A stretch of DNA of 64,000 bases from the NCBI RefSeq assembly GCF_031851795.1, contig NZ_CP134696.1, positions 4,608,501 through 4,672,500 of the forward strand, in the 5' to 3' direction. The notes beneath the pieces are model-generated. The model saw only the letters and a program-made list of their open reading frames with translations. It was not told the DNA's origin and did not search any database. This stretch comes from Pontibacter sp. G13 (GTDB taxonomy: Bacteria; Bacteroidota; Bacteroidia; J057). This document shows positions 44,573-53,923 of this stretch, one piece after another (position 1 is the first letter of the stretch; every line of letters starts with the position of its first letter). The translations under genes were made by a program, and so were the position numbers.

Positions 44573-45796
44573 ATGAAAAAGTTTGCATATATCTTGTTGA
44601 TGGCCCTCACCGCGGTTGCTTGTAACCCACTCGAGGACATCTACACAGAGATCGACGAGACAGCTTCCGTCGGCGCCTCTAACTTCAGCTACACCATCAC
44701 TGCTGAAGACATGGAAGAGTTCGGAGTAGAAAACTTCGATCGCGACAACTTGCCAGAAACCATGATTCCTTCTTTGTTGAACAACAAGTTCTTCATGGTT
44801 GGAGTAGGGTCTATCGCTGAAGTGACTTACCCTTTCCGTCACATCAACGACGAGTTCATGGACATCGAGTTCCCGAACTACGGGGATGATCTCGACGCAT
44901 ACTATGTCTCCGAAGATGAGTATGACGCTGTAGGAAGCGGTCAGTACGATAACTTCTACTATGGTGATGACGAAGCAGGTACTTTCGAAGGAGTTGAGGT
45001 AGACAACATCCTCGACGCGAAAGTAATCTTCATCTTGACTGCAGGGGTTACCAGCCCAGCTGAAGGCGATCTCTACGCGGTATTCTACGACTACTTCAAC
45101 AACGGTTCTGTGACTGAGCAAAGCCGTGTGTACGTATTCGAAGGTGGCGCTTGGGTGCGTTCTGATGAGTATGACGCTCGTCCAAAAGAAGAGCGTTTGG
45201 CGTATGCATTCGCGGAAGGTATCGGGTATGAGTTGGAAGACATCGACTACGACGCGATGGGCGCTCCTGGTCGTTACGACAACTTCTCCAACGGTACTGA
45301 GCCAGAAGATTACTTGCCTCAGTTCTTGAAAATCAACTTGCCTTGGGCAAAAGCAGGGGATGTATTGGTCGTGAAGTACGCTTACTACGAAGGATCTGTC
45401 AATCACTACTTCGCTGAGTTGACCTTTGATGGCGCTCAGTGGGTAATCACTGAAGAAGAGACTTTCGAAAGCATCACTGAGCAGTTCAAAAAAGGTGCTG
45501 ACTCTTGGACTGTGATCCGTCCAATCCCTTACACCTTGACTGCTGCTGACTACGAGTTGGTTGAGCAAGATCAGTACTACAACTTCGCTTTCTACCACGA
45601 GGAGCCAGGTGAAGTAAACGGCGTTGAAGTTGACAACCAGTTGTTGGCTTTCGTAAACATCATCTTGAGCAACAACTTCCCTGACACCGAAGAAGGAACC
45701 ATGTACATGTTGACTTTCGACTACTACAACGGTTCTGGAACTGTCCAGAAGCAATTGTTGGTCATCCTCGATGGCGGTGAGTACGTGGAAGCGTAA
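44573..45796 (+). CDS. Lipoprotein with three about 95-residue repeats
   Basis: 407 residues; lipobox ALTAVAC (Cys17). After an N-terminal segment, three repeats are visible at about 110-200, 220-305 and 320-405, each built as Y-x-(L/V)-x-x-x-D-Y-(D/E), then (Y/D)NF, then a hydrophobic (V/I)xFI/INL strand, YxxFDYYNxG-like hairpin and a final GGxxWV/GGEYV edge. I do not recognise a named family. It does not resemble SusD. Located 33 bp after the TonB receptor gene with a terminator behind it, it is probably a surface lipoprotein that works with that receptor. Acidic overall, with the same strong codon bias as the receptor. Confidence 0.75.
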   Translation: MKKFAYILLMALTAVACNPLEDIYTEIDETASVGASNFSYTITAEDMEEFGVENFDRDNLPETMIPSLLNNKFFMVGVGSIAEVTYPFRHINDEFMDIEFPNYGDDLDAYYVSEDEYDAVGSGQYDNFYYGDDEAGTFEGVEVDNILDAKVIFILTAGVTSPAEGDLYAVFYDYFNNGSVTEQSRVYVFEGGAWVRSDEYDARPKEERLAYAFAEGIGYELEDIDYDAMGAPGRYDNFSNGTEPEDYLPQFLKINLPWAKAGDVLVVKYAYYEGSVNHYFAELTFDGAQWVITEEETFESITEQFKKGADSWTVIRPIPYTLTAADYELVEQDQYYNFAFYHEEPGEVNGVEVDNQLLAFVNIILSNNFPDTEEGTMYMLTFDYYNGSGTVQKQLLVILDGGEYVEA

Positions 45797-45830
45797 GCAC
45801 ATATTCGAAGTTTGCACAATATATACTAGC

Positions 45831-45870
45831 AGAGGCCGCCTCGATCATCGGGGCGGCCTCTTGGTTTTTT
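45831..45870 (+). terminator. Terminator of receptor-lipoprotein operon
   Basis: AGAGGCCGCC / GGCGGCCTCT with extra pairing inside, then TTGGTTTTTT. Confidence 0.9.
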
Positions 45871-45888
45871 GGGGTGCTTGGCTAGGGA

Positions 45889-46106
45889 GATTTGGGCGCA
45901 TCCCGGCGATCTGGCAAGCTGGAAGGCGCTTGGCTAGAGTGTCGCCGGGTCAGTCCCTTTCGGACTCCGCTGACGCTGCGGTCGGTGCAAAGGTGGAGAA
46001 GCGACATCTTGGTACGACCTCTAAAATCGCGGACAATCCTCGACTGTCAAGTCTTGCACCGACTACTCCTTCAGGCACTTTGCGCCCCTGCAAGGCCATC
46101 CGCACC
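45889..46106 (-). repeat. Dispersed intergenic repeat, copy E (diverged)
   Basis: Inverted copy: begins GATTTGGGCGCATCCCGGCG and has GTCAGTCCC, CGCTGACGCTGCGGTCGG inside, near the family core. The far end is less clear and is placed near GGCCATCCGCAC, so its boundary is approximate. Confidence 0.5.
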
Positions 46107-46124
46107 CGAGATCATATTTCCTAC

Positions 46125-46295
46125 GTGCGGCTGGCTGGTGCGGCGTGAGCCGACTGAAGTGTGAGGCGCAGCCGAAGTCCCGGAGGCACGGAGGGACCGA
46201 GCGATGAGCGATGAGCGAGCACGGAAGGTGGCGACCTCGCGACGATCTTGCCAAGCGTGGCCATCTAGCCGAGCACGCGGGGGCACGCCCAAATC
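46125..46295 (+). repeat. Dispersed intergenic repeat, copy D
   Basis: Starts GTGCGGCTGGCTGGTGCGGC and ends GCGGGGGCACGCCCAAATC, with GACCGAGCGATGAGCG and GAGCACGGAAGG inside. It is head-to-head with copy E. Confidence 0.75.
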
Positions 46296-46314
46296 ATTTT
46301 TCAGCTGATCATGT

Positions 46315-46353
46315 ATCCCAGACATGCATCCCAGACATGCATCCCAGACATGC
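46315..46353. repeat. Three tandem 13-bp repeats
   Basis: ATCCCAGACATGC is repeated three times without a break (46315, 46328, 46341). The array ends next to the ypdA terminator. Confidence 0.9.
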
Positions 46354-46388
46354 AAACAGGCAAACCCACCAGATGGATTTGCCTGTTT
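46354..46388 (-). terminator. Terminator of ypdA
   Basis: AAACAGGCAAA / TTTGCCTGTTT, perfect 11-bp stem. Both strands carry T/A runs; its place, 18 bp past the ypdA stop, assigns it to that gene. Confidence 0.8.
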
Positions 46389-46406
46389 TTGTCGGAGGTA
46401 GCTGTG

Positions 46407-47381
46407 TTAGGCCGAGGCCAACTCTTTCCGTTTGTGGATCTCGTCCATGACCACATTGGCATGTTCGATAGAATTTTCGATAAACCACTTGTTGGTCTGC
46501 ATGCCGCCGCAGACGGTGCCCGCGAGATAGACATTGGGGAGATTGGTTTCGAAAGTCTCCTCGTTTCGTTGAGGCAGTTTGAGGTCGTCAGAGCTGATGC
46601 AGATGCCCATATTGTTGAGCCATGAGTAGTCGGGCTGGTACCCTGTCATGGCCATCACGAAATCATTGCCGATGGTGATGCGGCCATCTGGCGTCATGAG
46701 ATCGACTTCATGTGGGCGGATCTCGGTGATATGCGACTCGAAGAATGCCTGAATACTTCCTTCCTTGATCCGGTTTTCGATATCGGGCTTGACCCAATAT
46801 TTGACACGCCGCCCGATTTCCGGTCCTCGGTGAACGAGCGTCACCTCTGCACCTTTGCGCCAAGTTTCGAGTGCGACGTCCACGGCCGAGTTGGCCGCTC
46901 CGACCACGAGGACCCGTTGGCCGATGTACGGATGCGGTTCGGTGTAATAGTGGGAAACCTTTGGCAGGTCCTCTCCCGGGACCCCCATGAGGTTGGGGTG
47001 GTCATAAAATCCGGTTGCCACGACGACGGCTCTGGCTTGGTAGGTTTGCTTGGATGAGTGGATTTTGTAAAAATCTCCATCTGGTAAAACCTCTTGAACC
47101 ATTTCGTAGTTGTGTATTGTCAGATCGTAGAGTTGCGCTACTCTACGGTAATATTCAAGCGCTTCCGCGCGGGTGGGTTTCGGACCATGGGAGACGAAAG
47201 GAACACCTCCGATCTCGATTTTTTCGGAGGTGGAGAAAAACGTCATGTTGGCCGGGTAATGATAAATGGAATTCACCAAGCACCCCTTCTCCACAATGAC
47301 GTATGAAAGATTTCGCCGTTTGGCTTCGATGCCGCAGGCGAGACCAATGGGCCCTGCGCCTATGATCAGTACATCTAGCAT
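46407..47381 (-). CDS. ypdA: YpdA-family FAD/NAD(P) oxidoreductase
   Basis: YpdA is the NADPH-dependent reductase of bacillithiol disulfide in Firmicutes; Bacteroidota encode close relatives. 324 residues. FAD-binding GAGPIG (8-13) opens the protein and a second Rossmann motif VVGAANSAVDVALE (about 157-170) binds NADPH. KGCLVNSIYHYPANMTFFSTSE is a YpdA-specific stretch with a conserved Cys near residue 34; there is no thioredoxin-reductase CxxC. The closing NVYLAGTVCGGMQTNKWFIENS is also typical. Monocistronic and divergent from the respiratory operon. That the organism uses bacillithiol is inferred; no bsh genes are in the window. Confidence 0.9.
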   Translation of the reverse strand: MLDVLIIGAGPIGLACGIEAKRRNLSYVIVEKGCLVNSIYHYPANMTFFSTSEKIEIGGVPFVSHGPKPTRAEALEYYRRVAQLYDLTIHNYEMVQEVLPDGDFYKIHSSKQTYQARAVVVATGFYDHPNLMGVPGEDLPKVSHYYTEPHPYIGQRVLVVGAANSAVDVALETWRKGAEVTLVHRGPEIGRRVKYWVKPDIENRIKEGSIQAFFESHITEIRPHEVDLMTPDGRITIGNDFVMAMTGYQPDYSWLNNMGICISSDDLKLPQRNEETFETNLPNVYLAGTVCGGMQTNKWFIENSIEHANVVMDEIHKRKELASA

Positions 47382-47688
47382 GTTTTCAGTCGCTTAATCG
47401 GGAAAAATGACAGGTAAATATACGGTTTGAGCCGATTGCAGATTGCACCGTTTTCATATTGGATGAAATACTTATCTTGCAGTCGTTTTCAGGGAGTTGT
47501 GGGAATTTCAATGCGGAAATCGTCTTTTTCGCGAATATTCGCAAAATTAACTCCTTTCGCCTTGCACTGAAAAGTTTCTGATCTGGATGTTTGGAGACTT
47601 GGTAATTAGCTGGGCGAAAATTGACTGACGATTTCACTCAATATTTGGGTTGAATTGTTCAGATTTTGAATCGTATGGGATGTACGTG

Positions 47689-47723
47689 AAAAACGCTGTT
47701 ATTGGCAAAATAGGGGCGTTTTT
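47689..47723 (+). terminator. Hairpin with T run in divergent gap
   Basis: AAAAACGC (47689-47696) / GCGTTTTT (47716-47723). It has terminator form on either strand, yet lies between two divergent genes, so it may end a short RNA or a leader. Confidence 0.5.
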
Positions 47724-47763
47724 GATGATCCCTTTGTCTTGAATTTCAAGGCTGCGCGAATGG

Positions 47764-47815
47764 AGCGGGACTCTTTATTTAGAATCTTTCTAAATCTGGA
47801 GGGTCCCGCTCTTCT
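47764..47815 (+). terminator. Two-part hairpin before the ACIII operon
   Basis: AGCGGGAC / GTCCCGCT encloses a small inner hairpin (TTTAGAA / TTCTAAA), followed by CTTCTTTTAT. It lies about 130 bp before actA and may end a small RNA or act as an attenuator. Confidence 0.55.
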
Positions 47816-47939
47816 TTTATAAAGTAGACTTTGAACAGATTCGGAGTCTAATTAACTTGCGCCTCGAAAAAAGCGTAGCCGTGGTTCTTCCTTGAGAGCT
47901 GTAGGAACCTTTCTGAAAATGAATTAATTGTATTACGCT

Positions 47940-49100
47940 ATGAGACGTAACGGCATTATACATATACTCATTACGTTCTGTTTGTTGTCGGTCTCTCTGT
48001 TTTCTGGTACCCAAGTCTACGGACAAGGTGATCCAGCAGCCGGAGAAGAACTGTTCAAGGCAAACTGCTCCGCCTGTCACAAGCTAGACGCCCCTATGGT
48101 GGGCCCAGCGCTGTCAGGCGTGAATTCCAAGTACGATCGAGAGTGGCTGTACAAGTGGATCAACAACTCCCAGGGACTTATTGACTCTGGCGATCCGCAA
48201 GCGGTGGAAGCTTCAGAGTATTCCCCCACAGCTATGCAAGCATTCCCGCTGTTGTCAACAGACGCGATTGACAACATCCTTGCCTACATTGAGAATCCAC
48301 CAGTAGATGAGACGGTTGTAGAACCTGTTGCAGACGCAAATGCTGGAGGTGGTCAGCTTGACGCCGAGTTCTTCTGGGCGTTGATCGCTTTGGTGGGGTT
48401 GTTGGCTGTGATTGCGCTGATCTTGGTGATCATGACAGCTACACTTGTAACTGCCGTTCAGTCCAAAGAGCAAGGAGAGGAGTTCAAAGCTGCCGACGTA
48501 TGGGCTCGTACCATCGGTATCTTGACGAACAAGTATGCAGCAACTGCGATCATCGTATTCCTCGCATTGGGAGGAACTGCCAAATGGATCACGGAAGCTC
48601 GTACGATTGGCTTGCACCAAGGTTACATGCCTGAGCAACCGATCAAATTCTCCCACAAGCTTCACGCAGGTACCCTCGAGGTAGATTGTAAGTACTGCCA
48701 CTCTGGTACCTACAAGTCCAAGAACGCTTGGATTCCTTCCGTGAACGTGTGTATGAATTGCCACAAAGCGGTACAGGAAGGTCCTCAGTACGGCACCGAG
48801 GAGATCGGAAAGATCTTGGCTGCCTATGAGAATAACGAGGCGATTGAATGGGTTCGGATTCACAACCTCCCCGATCATGCCTACTTCAACCATGCCCAGC
48901 ACGTCGTAGTGGGTGGTCTGGAATGTCAGACTTGCCACGGTCCTGTTGAGGAGATGGAAGTTGTCTACCAATACTCTGATCTGAGCATGGGATGGTGTAT
49001 CAGCTGTCACCGCGAGGAGAAAGTGAAAGTAATGGGTGACGAAACCGATTACACGGTAGAAGACATGGGCGGATTGGATTGTGCCCGTTGCCACTATTAA
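47940..49100 (+). CDS. actA: ACIII subunit ActA, multiheme cytochrome c
   Basis: Electron-exit subunit of alternative complex III. 386 residues from the ATG at 47940 (a TTG four codons earlier is in frame). A signal peptide ends near VYGQ. An N-terminal monoheme cytochrome c domain (CSACH, 43-47) is followed by a membrane helix (about 135-170), a second hydrophobic stretch (about 200-220) and a five-heme c7-like domain with CKYCH, CMNCH, CQTCH, CISCH and CARCH. Six heme sites in total; fusion with a monoheme domain occurs in other Bacteroidota too. It heads the operon, 99 bp before actB. Confidence 0.93.
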   Translation: MRRNGIIHILITFCLLSVSLFSGTQVYGQGDPAAGEELFKANCSACHKLDAPMVGPALSGVNSKYDREWLYKWINNSQGLIDSGDPQAVEASEYSPTAMQAFPLLSTDAIDNILAYIENPPVDETVVEPVADANAGGGQLDAEFFWALIALVGLLAVIALILVIMTATLVTAVQSKEQGEEFKAADVWARTIGILTNKYAATAIIVFLALGGTAKWITEARTIGLHQGYMPEQPIKFSHKLHAGTLEVDCKYCHSGTYKSKNAWIPSVNVCMNCHKAVQEGPQYGTEEIGKILAAYENNEAIEWVRIHNLPDHAYFNHAQHVVVGGLECQTCHGPVEEMEVVYQYSDLSMGWCISCHREEKVKVMGDETDYTVEDMGGLDCARCHY

Positions 49101-49199
49101 GATGTGGATGCATCGGGCAACGGTCTCGGTTGATCGTATCCCGGTAGTTCATCCCAATGATGAAAACCTAGTTCAGAACCCAATTAATCTAGTAGATAG

Positions 49200-52100
49200 A
49201 TGAACAAGCCAAAATATTGGAGAGGACTTGAGGAGTTGGAGCAGACGCCGGAGTTTCTGGAAAATGCCAGCAAAGAGTTTCCTACCGATATTTCGATGGA
49301 GGATGCGCTGAGCAAAGCCTCTGACAAAGCATTGGGCTTCGAGTCCAACCGTCGGGACTTCCTGAAGGTGTTGGGATTCGGTGTATCTGCCGCCACCTTG
49401 GCAGCATGTGCTGAAGGTCCAGTGAAAAAGGCCATCCCTTACGTCCAAAAGCCAGTAGACATCATCCCAGGTGTCGCCAACTGGTATGCTTCCACTGCGC
49501 CTACCGGTACGCCTGTATTGGTCAAGACGCGTGAAGGACGCCCCATCAAATTGGAAGGTAATCCTGATTCCTCCTTCTCTGGAGGTGGCCTGTCCGCCAT
49601 CGGTCAGTCCACTGTTTTGGACCTGTATGACATCGATCGTCTTCAGGCTCCAACGAAAGGAACCAACGCCACCACTTGGGACGAGCTCGACAGCAATGTC
49701 GCTCAAGCGCTCGAACAAGTGAAAGCACGCGGTACTGCCGTACGTTTGGTTTCTGGAACGGTCATGAGCCCTTCCACCCAGCAAATCATTAACGATTTCT
49801 TGGGACAGTTTGCCGACGCCAAGCACGTAACCTACGACGCAGTTTCTACTTCTGCGATCGCTCAGGCTCACGAAGCTGCTTTTGGTGTAAAGGCAACTCC
49901 TTCCTATAAATTCGGTGAAGCAAAAGTAGTCGTTTCCTTCGGTGCTGATTTCCTCGGTACTTGGTTGAATCCAGTTGGATTCTCCAATGACTACATCAAA
50001 TTGCGCGATCCGGACAAGCCGATGTCCCGCCACTTGCAGTTCGAGTCTCTCATGAGCTTGACCGGTGCAAAGGCTGACATGCGCTTCCCACTCAATCCTT
50101 CTCAGGAAGGTAAAGCAGTGGTTACCCTGTACAACAAGGTCGCTTCCAAGTTGGGTAAGCCTGGATTCCCTGCGGTATCCGGTTTCGAAACAGCGATGAA
50201 CGGGCTCGAGAAAGCTGCTGCTGACTTGGTATCCGCTCAAGGTGCTTCCCTCGTGGTATCTGGTAGCAACGATGTAGCCGTTCAGGCGATCGTAGCAGGT
50301 ATCAACGAAATGTTGGGCAACTACGGCAAGACCTTGGACATCGACAATCCGATGTTCGTACAGCAAGGCGACGACGCTGAATTGGCTGCATTGGCCAAAG
50401 AAGTTGAAGCAGGTTCTGTAGGTGCAGTATTGTTCCTCGATGCGAACCCTGTCTATAACACCCCATACGCTGAGTCCTTCAAAACAGGCTTGGCAAACGC
50501 TGGAACCTTCTCTGTTTCCTTCGCATGGAAAGCAGACGAAACTTCCGAGCTCTGTACGTACACTGCACCCAACCACCACTTCTTGGAGTCTTGGGGCGAT
50601 GTACAGCAGTCCGCTACGCAAGTTTCCTTGGTACAGCCTACCATTCACCCGCTGTTCAAAACTCGCCAAGTTCAGCAGTCCTTGCTGAAGTGGTCTGGCA
50701 GCGACGTGAAGTTCCACACTTTCTTGAAGCGCTTCTGGGAAGACAACTTCTTCTCTCGTCAGACCCAGTACTTGGCCTTCAACAAATTCTGGAACGAAAC
50801 TCTCCGCAAAGGGGTATTGGAGCTTCCAGCAAACGCAGCTGCTGCGACTTTGACTGGAGATTTGAGCGCCTTCGCCAACCAAGCAAAGCAAGGTCAAGAG
50901 CCTGCTGCTGGTCAGTTCGATCTCGTATTCTACCAAAAGGTGGGAATCCGCGACGGTGCTGGTGCCAACAACCCTTGGTTGCAAGAGCTTCCTGATCCGA
51001 TGACCAAAGTTACGTGGGACAACTACGTGACCTTCCCTGTCGCTACTGCGAAGGAGTTGGGCATCAAGGACGAGGATGTGGTGAAGATAAGTGTAGGTGG
51101 AACTGAATTGGCATTGCCAGTTGTCATCCAGCCTGGACAAGCCAAAAACACCTTGGGTATCGCACTTGGATACGGTAGCAAAAAAGCAGGTCGTGTGGCA
51201 GTAAAAGCCAACGGCGAGCAAGTTGCCGGCATGCAGGTGGCAGGTGCTGATGTATACCCATTCGTAGGTACTGGCGAAGCTCGTCAATACTTCGCTTCCG
51301 GCGTAACGGTTGCCAAAACTGGCCAAACCTACCAATTGGCTCGCACCCAGACGTTCAATACGCTGTATGACCCACAAAAGGGAGAGCGTTTCGGACAGGA
51401 CTTCGACCGTACTGAGCGTATCATCGAGGAAACCACTTCTGCCAACTACGCCAACGGCGAGTACGCGGATCGTGTGAAATTGCGTGAAGAGCGCAAGAAG
51501 CACTTGGTTACTCTTTGGGATTCTCACTTCGAAGATCCAGAGACTAGCCGCACCATTCACTGGAAGATGGCGATCGACTTGAACAAGTGTACCGGTTGTG
51601 GTGCTTGTGTCGTGAGCTGTCATGCTGAGAACAACGTTCCAGTTGTCGGTAAGCAAGAGGTGATGACCCGCCGTGAAATGCACTGGATTCGTATCGACCG
51701 CTACTACAGCGGAAATCAGGACAATCCAGATGTCGTATTCCAACCAATGATGTGTCAGCACTGTGACAACGCTCCATGTGAGACTGTATGTCCAGTATTG
51801 GCGACCATCCACTCCGACGAAGGTCTCAACCAAATGGCCTACAACCGTTGTGTAGGAACTCGTTACTGCGCGAACAACTGTCCTTACAAAGTTCGTCGCT
51901 TCAACTGGTTCAACTACTACAACGACGAGACGCAATTTGGTGACTACTATACCCACAATGACCTCGGTCGTTTGGTCTTGAACCCAGACGTAACCGTTCG
52001 TTTCCGTGGGGTTATGGAGAAATGTTCTTTCTGTGTGCAGCGTCTTCAAGAAGGCAAATTGCGCGCGAAAGTGAACTCCAAGAGCACATTTGCCAAGCCA

Positions 52101-52397
52101 GAGGATGGAGAGATCCAAACCGCTTGTCAGCAGTCTTGCCCAACTGGCGCGATCGTATTTGGAGACTTCAACGATCAGTCCAGCGAGGTGAACAAGCTCT
52201 ACCGCGAAGACCGCACCTATTTGGCCCTGGAAGATGTCAAGACATTGCCATCTGTAGGATACCAAGCATTGGTACGTAACCGCACGGAGGCTGAGACCAA
52301 GGAGAAACTGGAAGAACTTCACGAAGCGCGTAGCTACATGAACTGGGACAACGCAGGTCATGGTGCAGAACACGCAGCTGAAGGTCACGACGCATAA
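49200..52397 (+). CDS. actB: ACIII subunit ActB, Fe-S/molybdopterin-fold protein
   Basis: Large periplasmic subunit, 1065 residues. A Tat signal (NRRDFLKVLGFGVSAATLAAC, read as NRRDFLK then a hydrophobic run ending in a lipobox Cys) lies unusually far in, after about 50 residues, as in other ActB proteins. The middle has the molybdopterin-oxidoreductase fold; in studied ACIII it holds no molybdenum. The C-terminal third is a ferredoxin-like domain with CTGCGACVVSC, CQHCDNAPCETVC, CVGTRYCANNCPY and CSFC...CQQSCPTGAI, enough for four clusters (one 3Fe-4S and three 4Fe-4S in characterised homologues). It passes electrons from the quinol site to ActA hemes. Confidence 0.95.
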   Translation: MNKPKYWRGLEELEQTPEFLENASKEFPTDISMEDALSKASDKALGFESNRRDFLKVLGFGVSAATLAACAEGPVKKAIPYVQKPVDIIPGVANWYASTAPTGTPVLVKTREGRPIKLEGNPDSSFSGGGLSAIGQSTVLDLYDIDRLQAPTKGTNATTWDELDSNVAQALEQVKARGTAVRLVSGTVMSPSTQQIINDFLGQFADAKHVTYDAVSTSAIAQAHEAAFGVKATPSYKFGEAKVVVSFGADFLGTWLNPVGFSNDYIKLRDPDKPMSRHLQFESLMSLTGAKADMRFPLNPSQEGKAVVTLYNKVASKLGKPGFPAVSGFETAMNGLEKAAADLVSAQGASLVVSGSNDVAVQAIVAGINEMLGNYGKTLDIDNPMFVQQGDDAELAALAKEVEAGSVGAVLFLDANPVYNTPYAESFKTGLANAGTFSVSFAWKADETSELCTYTAPNHHFLESWGDVQQSATQVSLVQPTIHPLFKTRQVQQSLLKWSGSDVKFHTFLKRFWEDNFFSRQTQYLAFNKFWNETLRKGVLELPANAAAATLTGDLSAFANQAKQGQEPAAGQFDLVFYQKVGIRDGAGANNPWLQELPDPMTKVTWDNYVTFPVATAKELGIKDEDVVKISVGGTELALPVVIQPGQAKNTLGIALGYGSKKAGRVAVKANGEQVAGMQVAGADVYPFVGTGEARQYFASGVTVAKTGQTYQLARTQTFNTLYDPQKGERFGQDFDRTERIIEETTSANYANGEYADRVKLREERKKHLVTLWDSHFEDPETSRTIHWKMAIDLNKCTGCGACVVSCHAENNVPVVGKQEVMTRREMHWIRIDRYYSGNQDNPDVVFQPMMCQHCDNAPCETVCPVLATIHSDEGLNQMAYNRCVGTRYCANNCPYKVRRFNWFNYYNDETQFGDYYTHNDLGRLVLNPDVTVRFRGVMEKCSFCVQRLQEGKLRAKVNSKSTFAKPEDGEIQTACQQSCPTGAIVFGDFNDQSSEVNKLYREDRTYLALEDVKTLPSVGYQALVRNRTEAETKEKLEELHEARSYMNWDNAGHGAEHAAEGHDA

Positions 52398-52406
52398 ATG
52401 ACATTT

Positions 52407-52430
52407 CCCGGCCCACCTCGGTGGGTCGGG
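52407..52430 (+). promoter_or_regulatory. Hairpin between actB and actC
   Basis: CCCGGCCCACC / GGTGGGTCGGG (one G-T pair) with a tiny loop and no T run. More likely an RNA processing or stability element than a terminator. Confidence 0.55.
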
Positions 52431-52468
52431 CATGAATTACCTGGAGAGTTACTAGAAAAAATTCAGAT

Positions 52469-53881
52469 ATGAGCCACGTTAGATCTCACATTCGCCAGAA
52501 ATGGGTGACAAATGTGAACACGTACGGCAAGGTAACAGAGGACATCACGCGACCTATTGAGAATAAAATCAATATGACGTGGTTGCTCGCTACCCTCTTC
52601 TCTGCCGCCGTGATGACGATGGGCTTTGGCATGATTGCCTGGACCATCTATAAGGGAATCGGGTCATGGGGTCTCAACAAAACTATTGGTTGGGCTTTTG
52701 ACATCACCAACTTTGTATTCTGGGTCGGTATCGGTCACGCCGGTACATTGATCTCCGCGGTATTGTTGTTGTTCCGTCAGGAATGGCGTAACTCCATCAA
52801 CCGAGCTTCGGAGGCGATGACCATCTTTGCGGTATTGTGTGCGGGTCTTTTCCCGATCTTGCACATGGGACGTCCTTGGTTGGGTCTGTGGTTCTTGCCA
52901 CTGCCAAACACACGCGGATCTCTGTGGGTGAACTTCAACTCCCCGCTTCTTTGGGACGTATTTGCGATTTCTACCTACCTGACCGTATCCTTGGTCTTCT
53001 GGTACTTGGGAATGATTCCTGACTTCGCGACGATCCGTGACCGCATGAAGCGTTTGGGCCGCGACACGGCATCTGCCATCTATGGAGCAATCTCCTTCGG
53101 ATGGGAAGGTTCCAACCGGAACTGGTCTCGTTACGAACTTGTCTCATTGCTTTTGGCAGGTCTTGCAACTCCTTTGGTACTATCGGTACACTCCATCGTA
53201 TCTATGGACTTTGCAACTTCCGTGATCCCAGGATGGCACACCACCATCTTCCCTCCTTACTTCGTAGCAGGTGCGATCTTCTCAGGATTTGGTATGGTAC
53301 AGACCCTGATGATCGTTACCCGGAAAATCTACAAAATCGAGAACTATATCACCATGGACCACATGGAGTCAATCGCCAAGATTGTACTTGCTACGGGTTC
53401 TTTGGTAGGTCTTGCATACACCACCGAGTTCTTCATCGCTTACTATTCCGGTTCTTTGTGGGAGCGTTCCATCTTCATCGACCGTATGTTCGGTCCAATG
53501 TGGTGGTCCTACTGGATCATGTTTAGCTGTAACGTAATTACGCCTCAGCTCTTCTGGTCCAAGAAGATCCGTACCAACATGGTGGCGACCTTCATCATTT
53601 CGATCTTCGTGAACATCGGGATGTGGTTCGAACGATTTGTGATCATTGTATCTTCCCTGTACCGCGACTTCTTGCCTTCTTCTTGGGCGTCCTACACCCC
53701 AACATGGGTTGAGGCAGGAATCTTCATCGGAACGTTCGGTCTGTTTATGACTTGCTTCTTCTTGTTCTCCAAGTATCTGCCAGTTGTGAACATGTTCGAG
53801 GTGAAAACTTTGATCCATCATCCTGACAAGCCTGCACACTTGGAAGAGACCGCTGGTTCTTCTGAAACTGCACAGGCTTAA
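52469..53881 (+). CDS. actC: ACIII subunit ActC, NrfD-like quinol-binding protein
   Basis: 470 residues, ten predicted membrane helices in the NrfD/PsrC manner, starting at about residue 35 (TWLLATLFSAAVMTMGFGMIA). In known ACIII structures this subunit forms the quinol oxidation site next to the ActB clusters. Conserved stretches: GIGHAGTLISAVLLLFRQEWR, HMGRPWLGLWFLPLPN, SVHSIVSMDFA and PGWHTTIFPPYFVAGAIFSG. ActF is its paralogue. It begins 71 bp after actB, behind the hairpin at 52407. Confidence 0.94.
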   Translation: MSHVRSHIRQKWVTNVNTYGKVTEDITRPIENKINMTWLLATLFSAAVMTMGFGMIAWTIYKGIGSWGLNKTIGWAFDITNFVFWVGIGHAGTLISAVLLLFRQEWRNSINRASEAMTIFAVLCAGLFPILHMGRPWLGLWFLPLPNTRGSLWVNFNSPLLWDVFAISTYLTVSLVFWYLGMIPDFATIRDRMKRLGRDTASAIYGAISFGWEGSNRNWSRYELVSLLLAGLATPLVLSVHSIVSMDFATSVIPGWHTTIFPPYFVAGAIFSGFGMVQTLMIVTRKIYKIENYITMDHMESIAKIVLATGSLVGLAYTTEFFIAYYSGSLWERSIFIDRMFGPMWWSYWIMFSCNVITPQLFWSKKIRTNMVATFIISIFVNIGMWFERFVIIVSSLYRDFLPSSWASYTPTWVEAGIFIGTFGLFMTCFFLFSKYLPVVNMFEVKTLIHHPDKPAHLEETAGSSETAQA

Positions 53882-53923
53882 TGGCGAGTTATTGAGATTT
53901 TCCAAAAGCGAAACGAAATCGAA

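Larger units (their letters stand above)
47382..47939. other. Divergent gap between ypdA and the ACIII operon
   Basis: 558 bp without a credible gene. It carries two terminator-like hairpins (47689-47723 and 47764-47810), although no gene on either strand ends here. A TCTAATTAACTTGC stretch near 47847-47861 resembles a weak -7 box for the operon. Confidence 0.5.

Noticed and set aside
47940-49100. Six-heme ActA as a new fusion
   Set aside because: A monoheme domain in front of the five-heme ActA part is known in other Bacteroidota, so it is not novel by itself.
49173-52433. Open frame of more than 1000 codons on the strand opposite actB
   Set aside because: It mirrors actB exactly and arises from that gene's biased codons. 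Its translation has no domain or motif and lacks a plausible start. Similar opposite-strand frames at 42008-43069, 43118-44332, 37870-39180 and 10590-12521 are rejected for the same reason.
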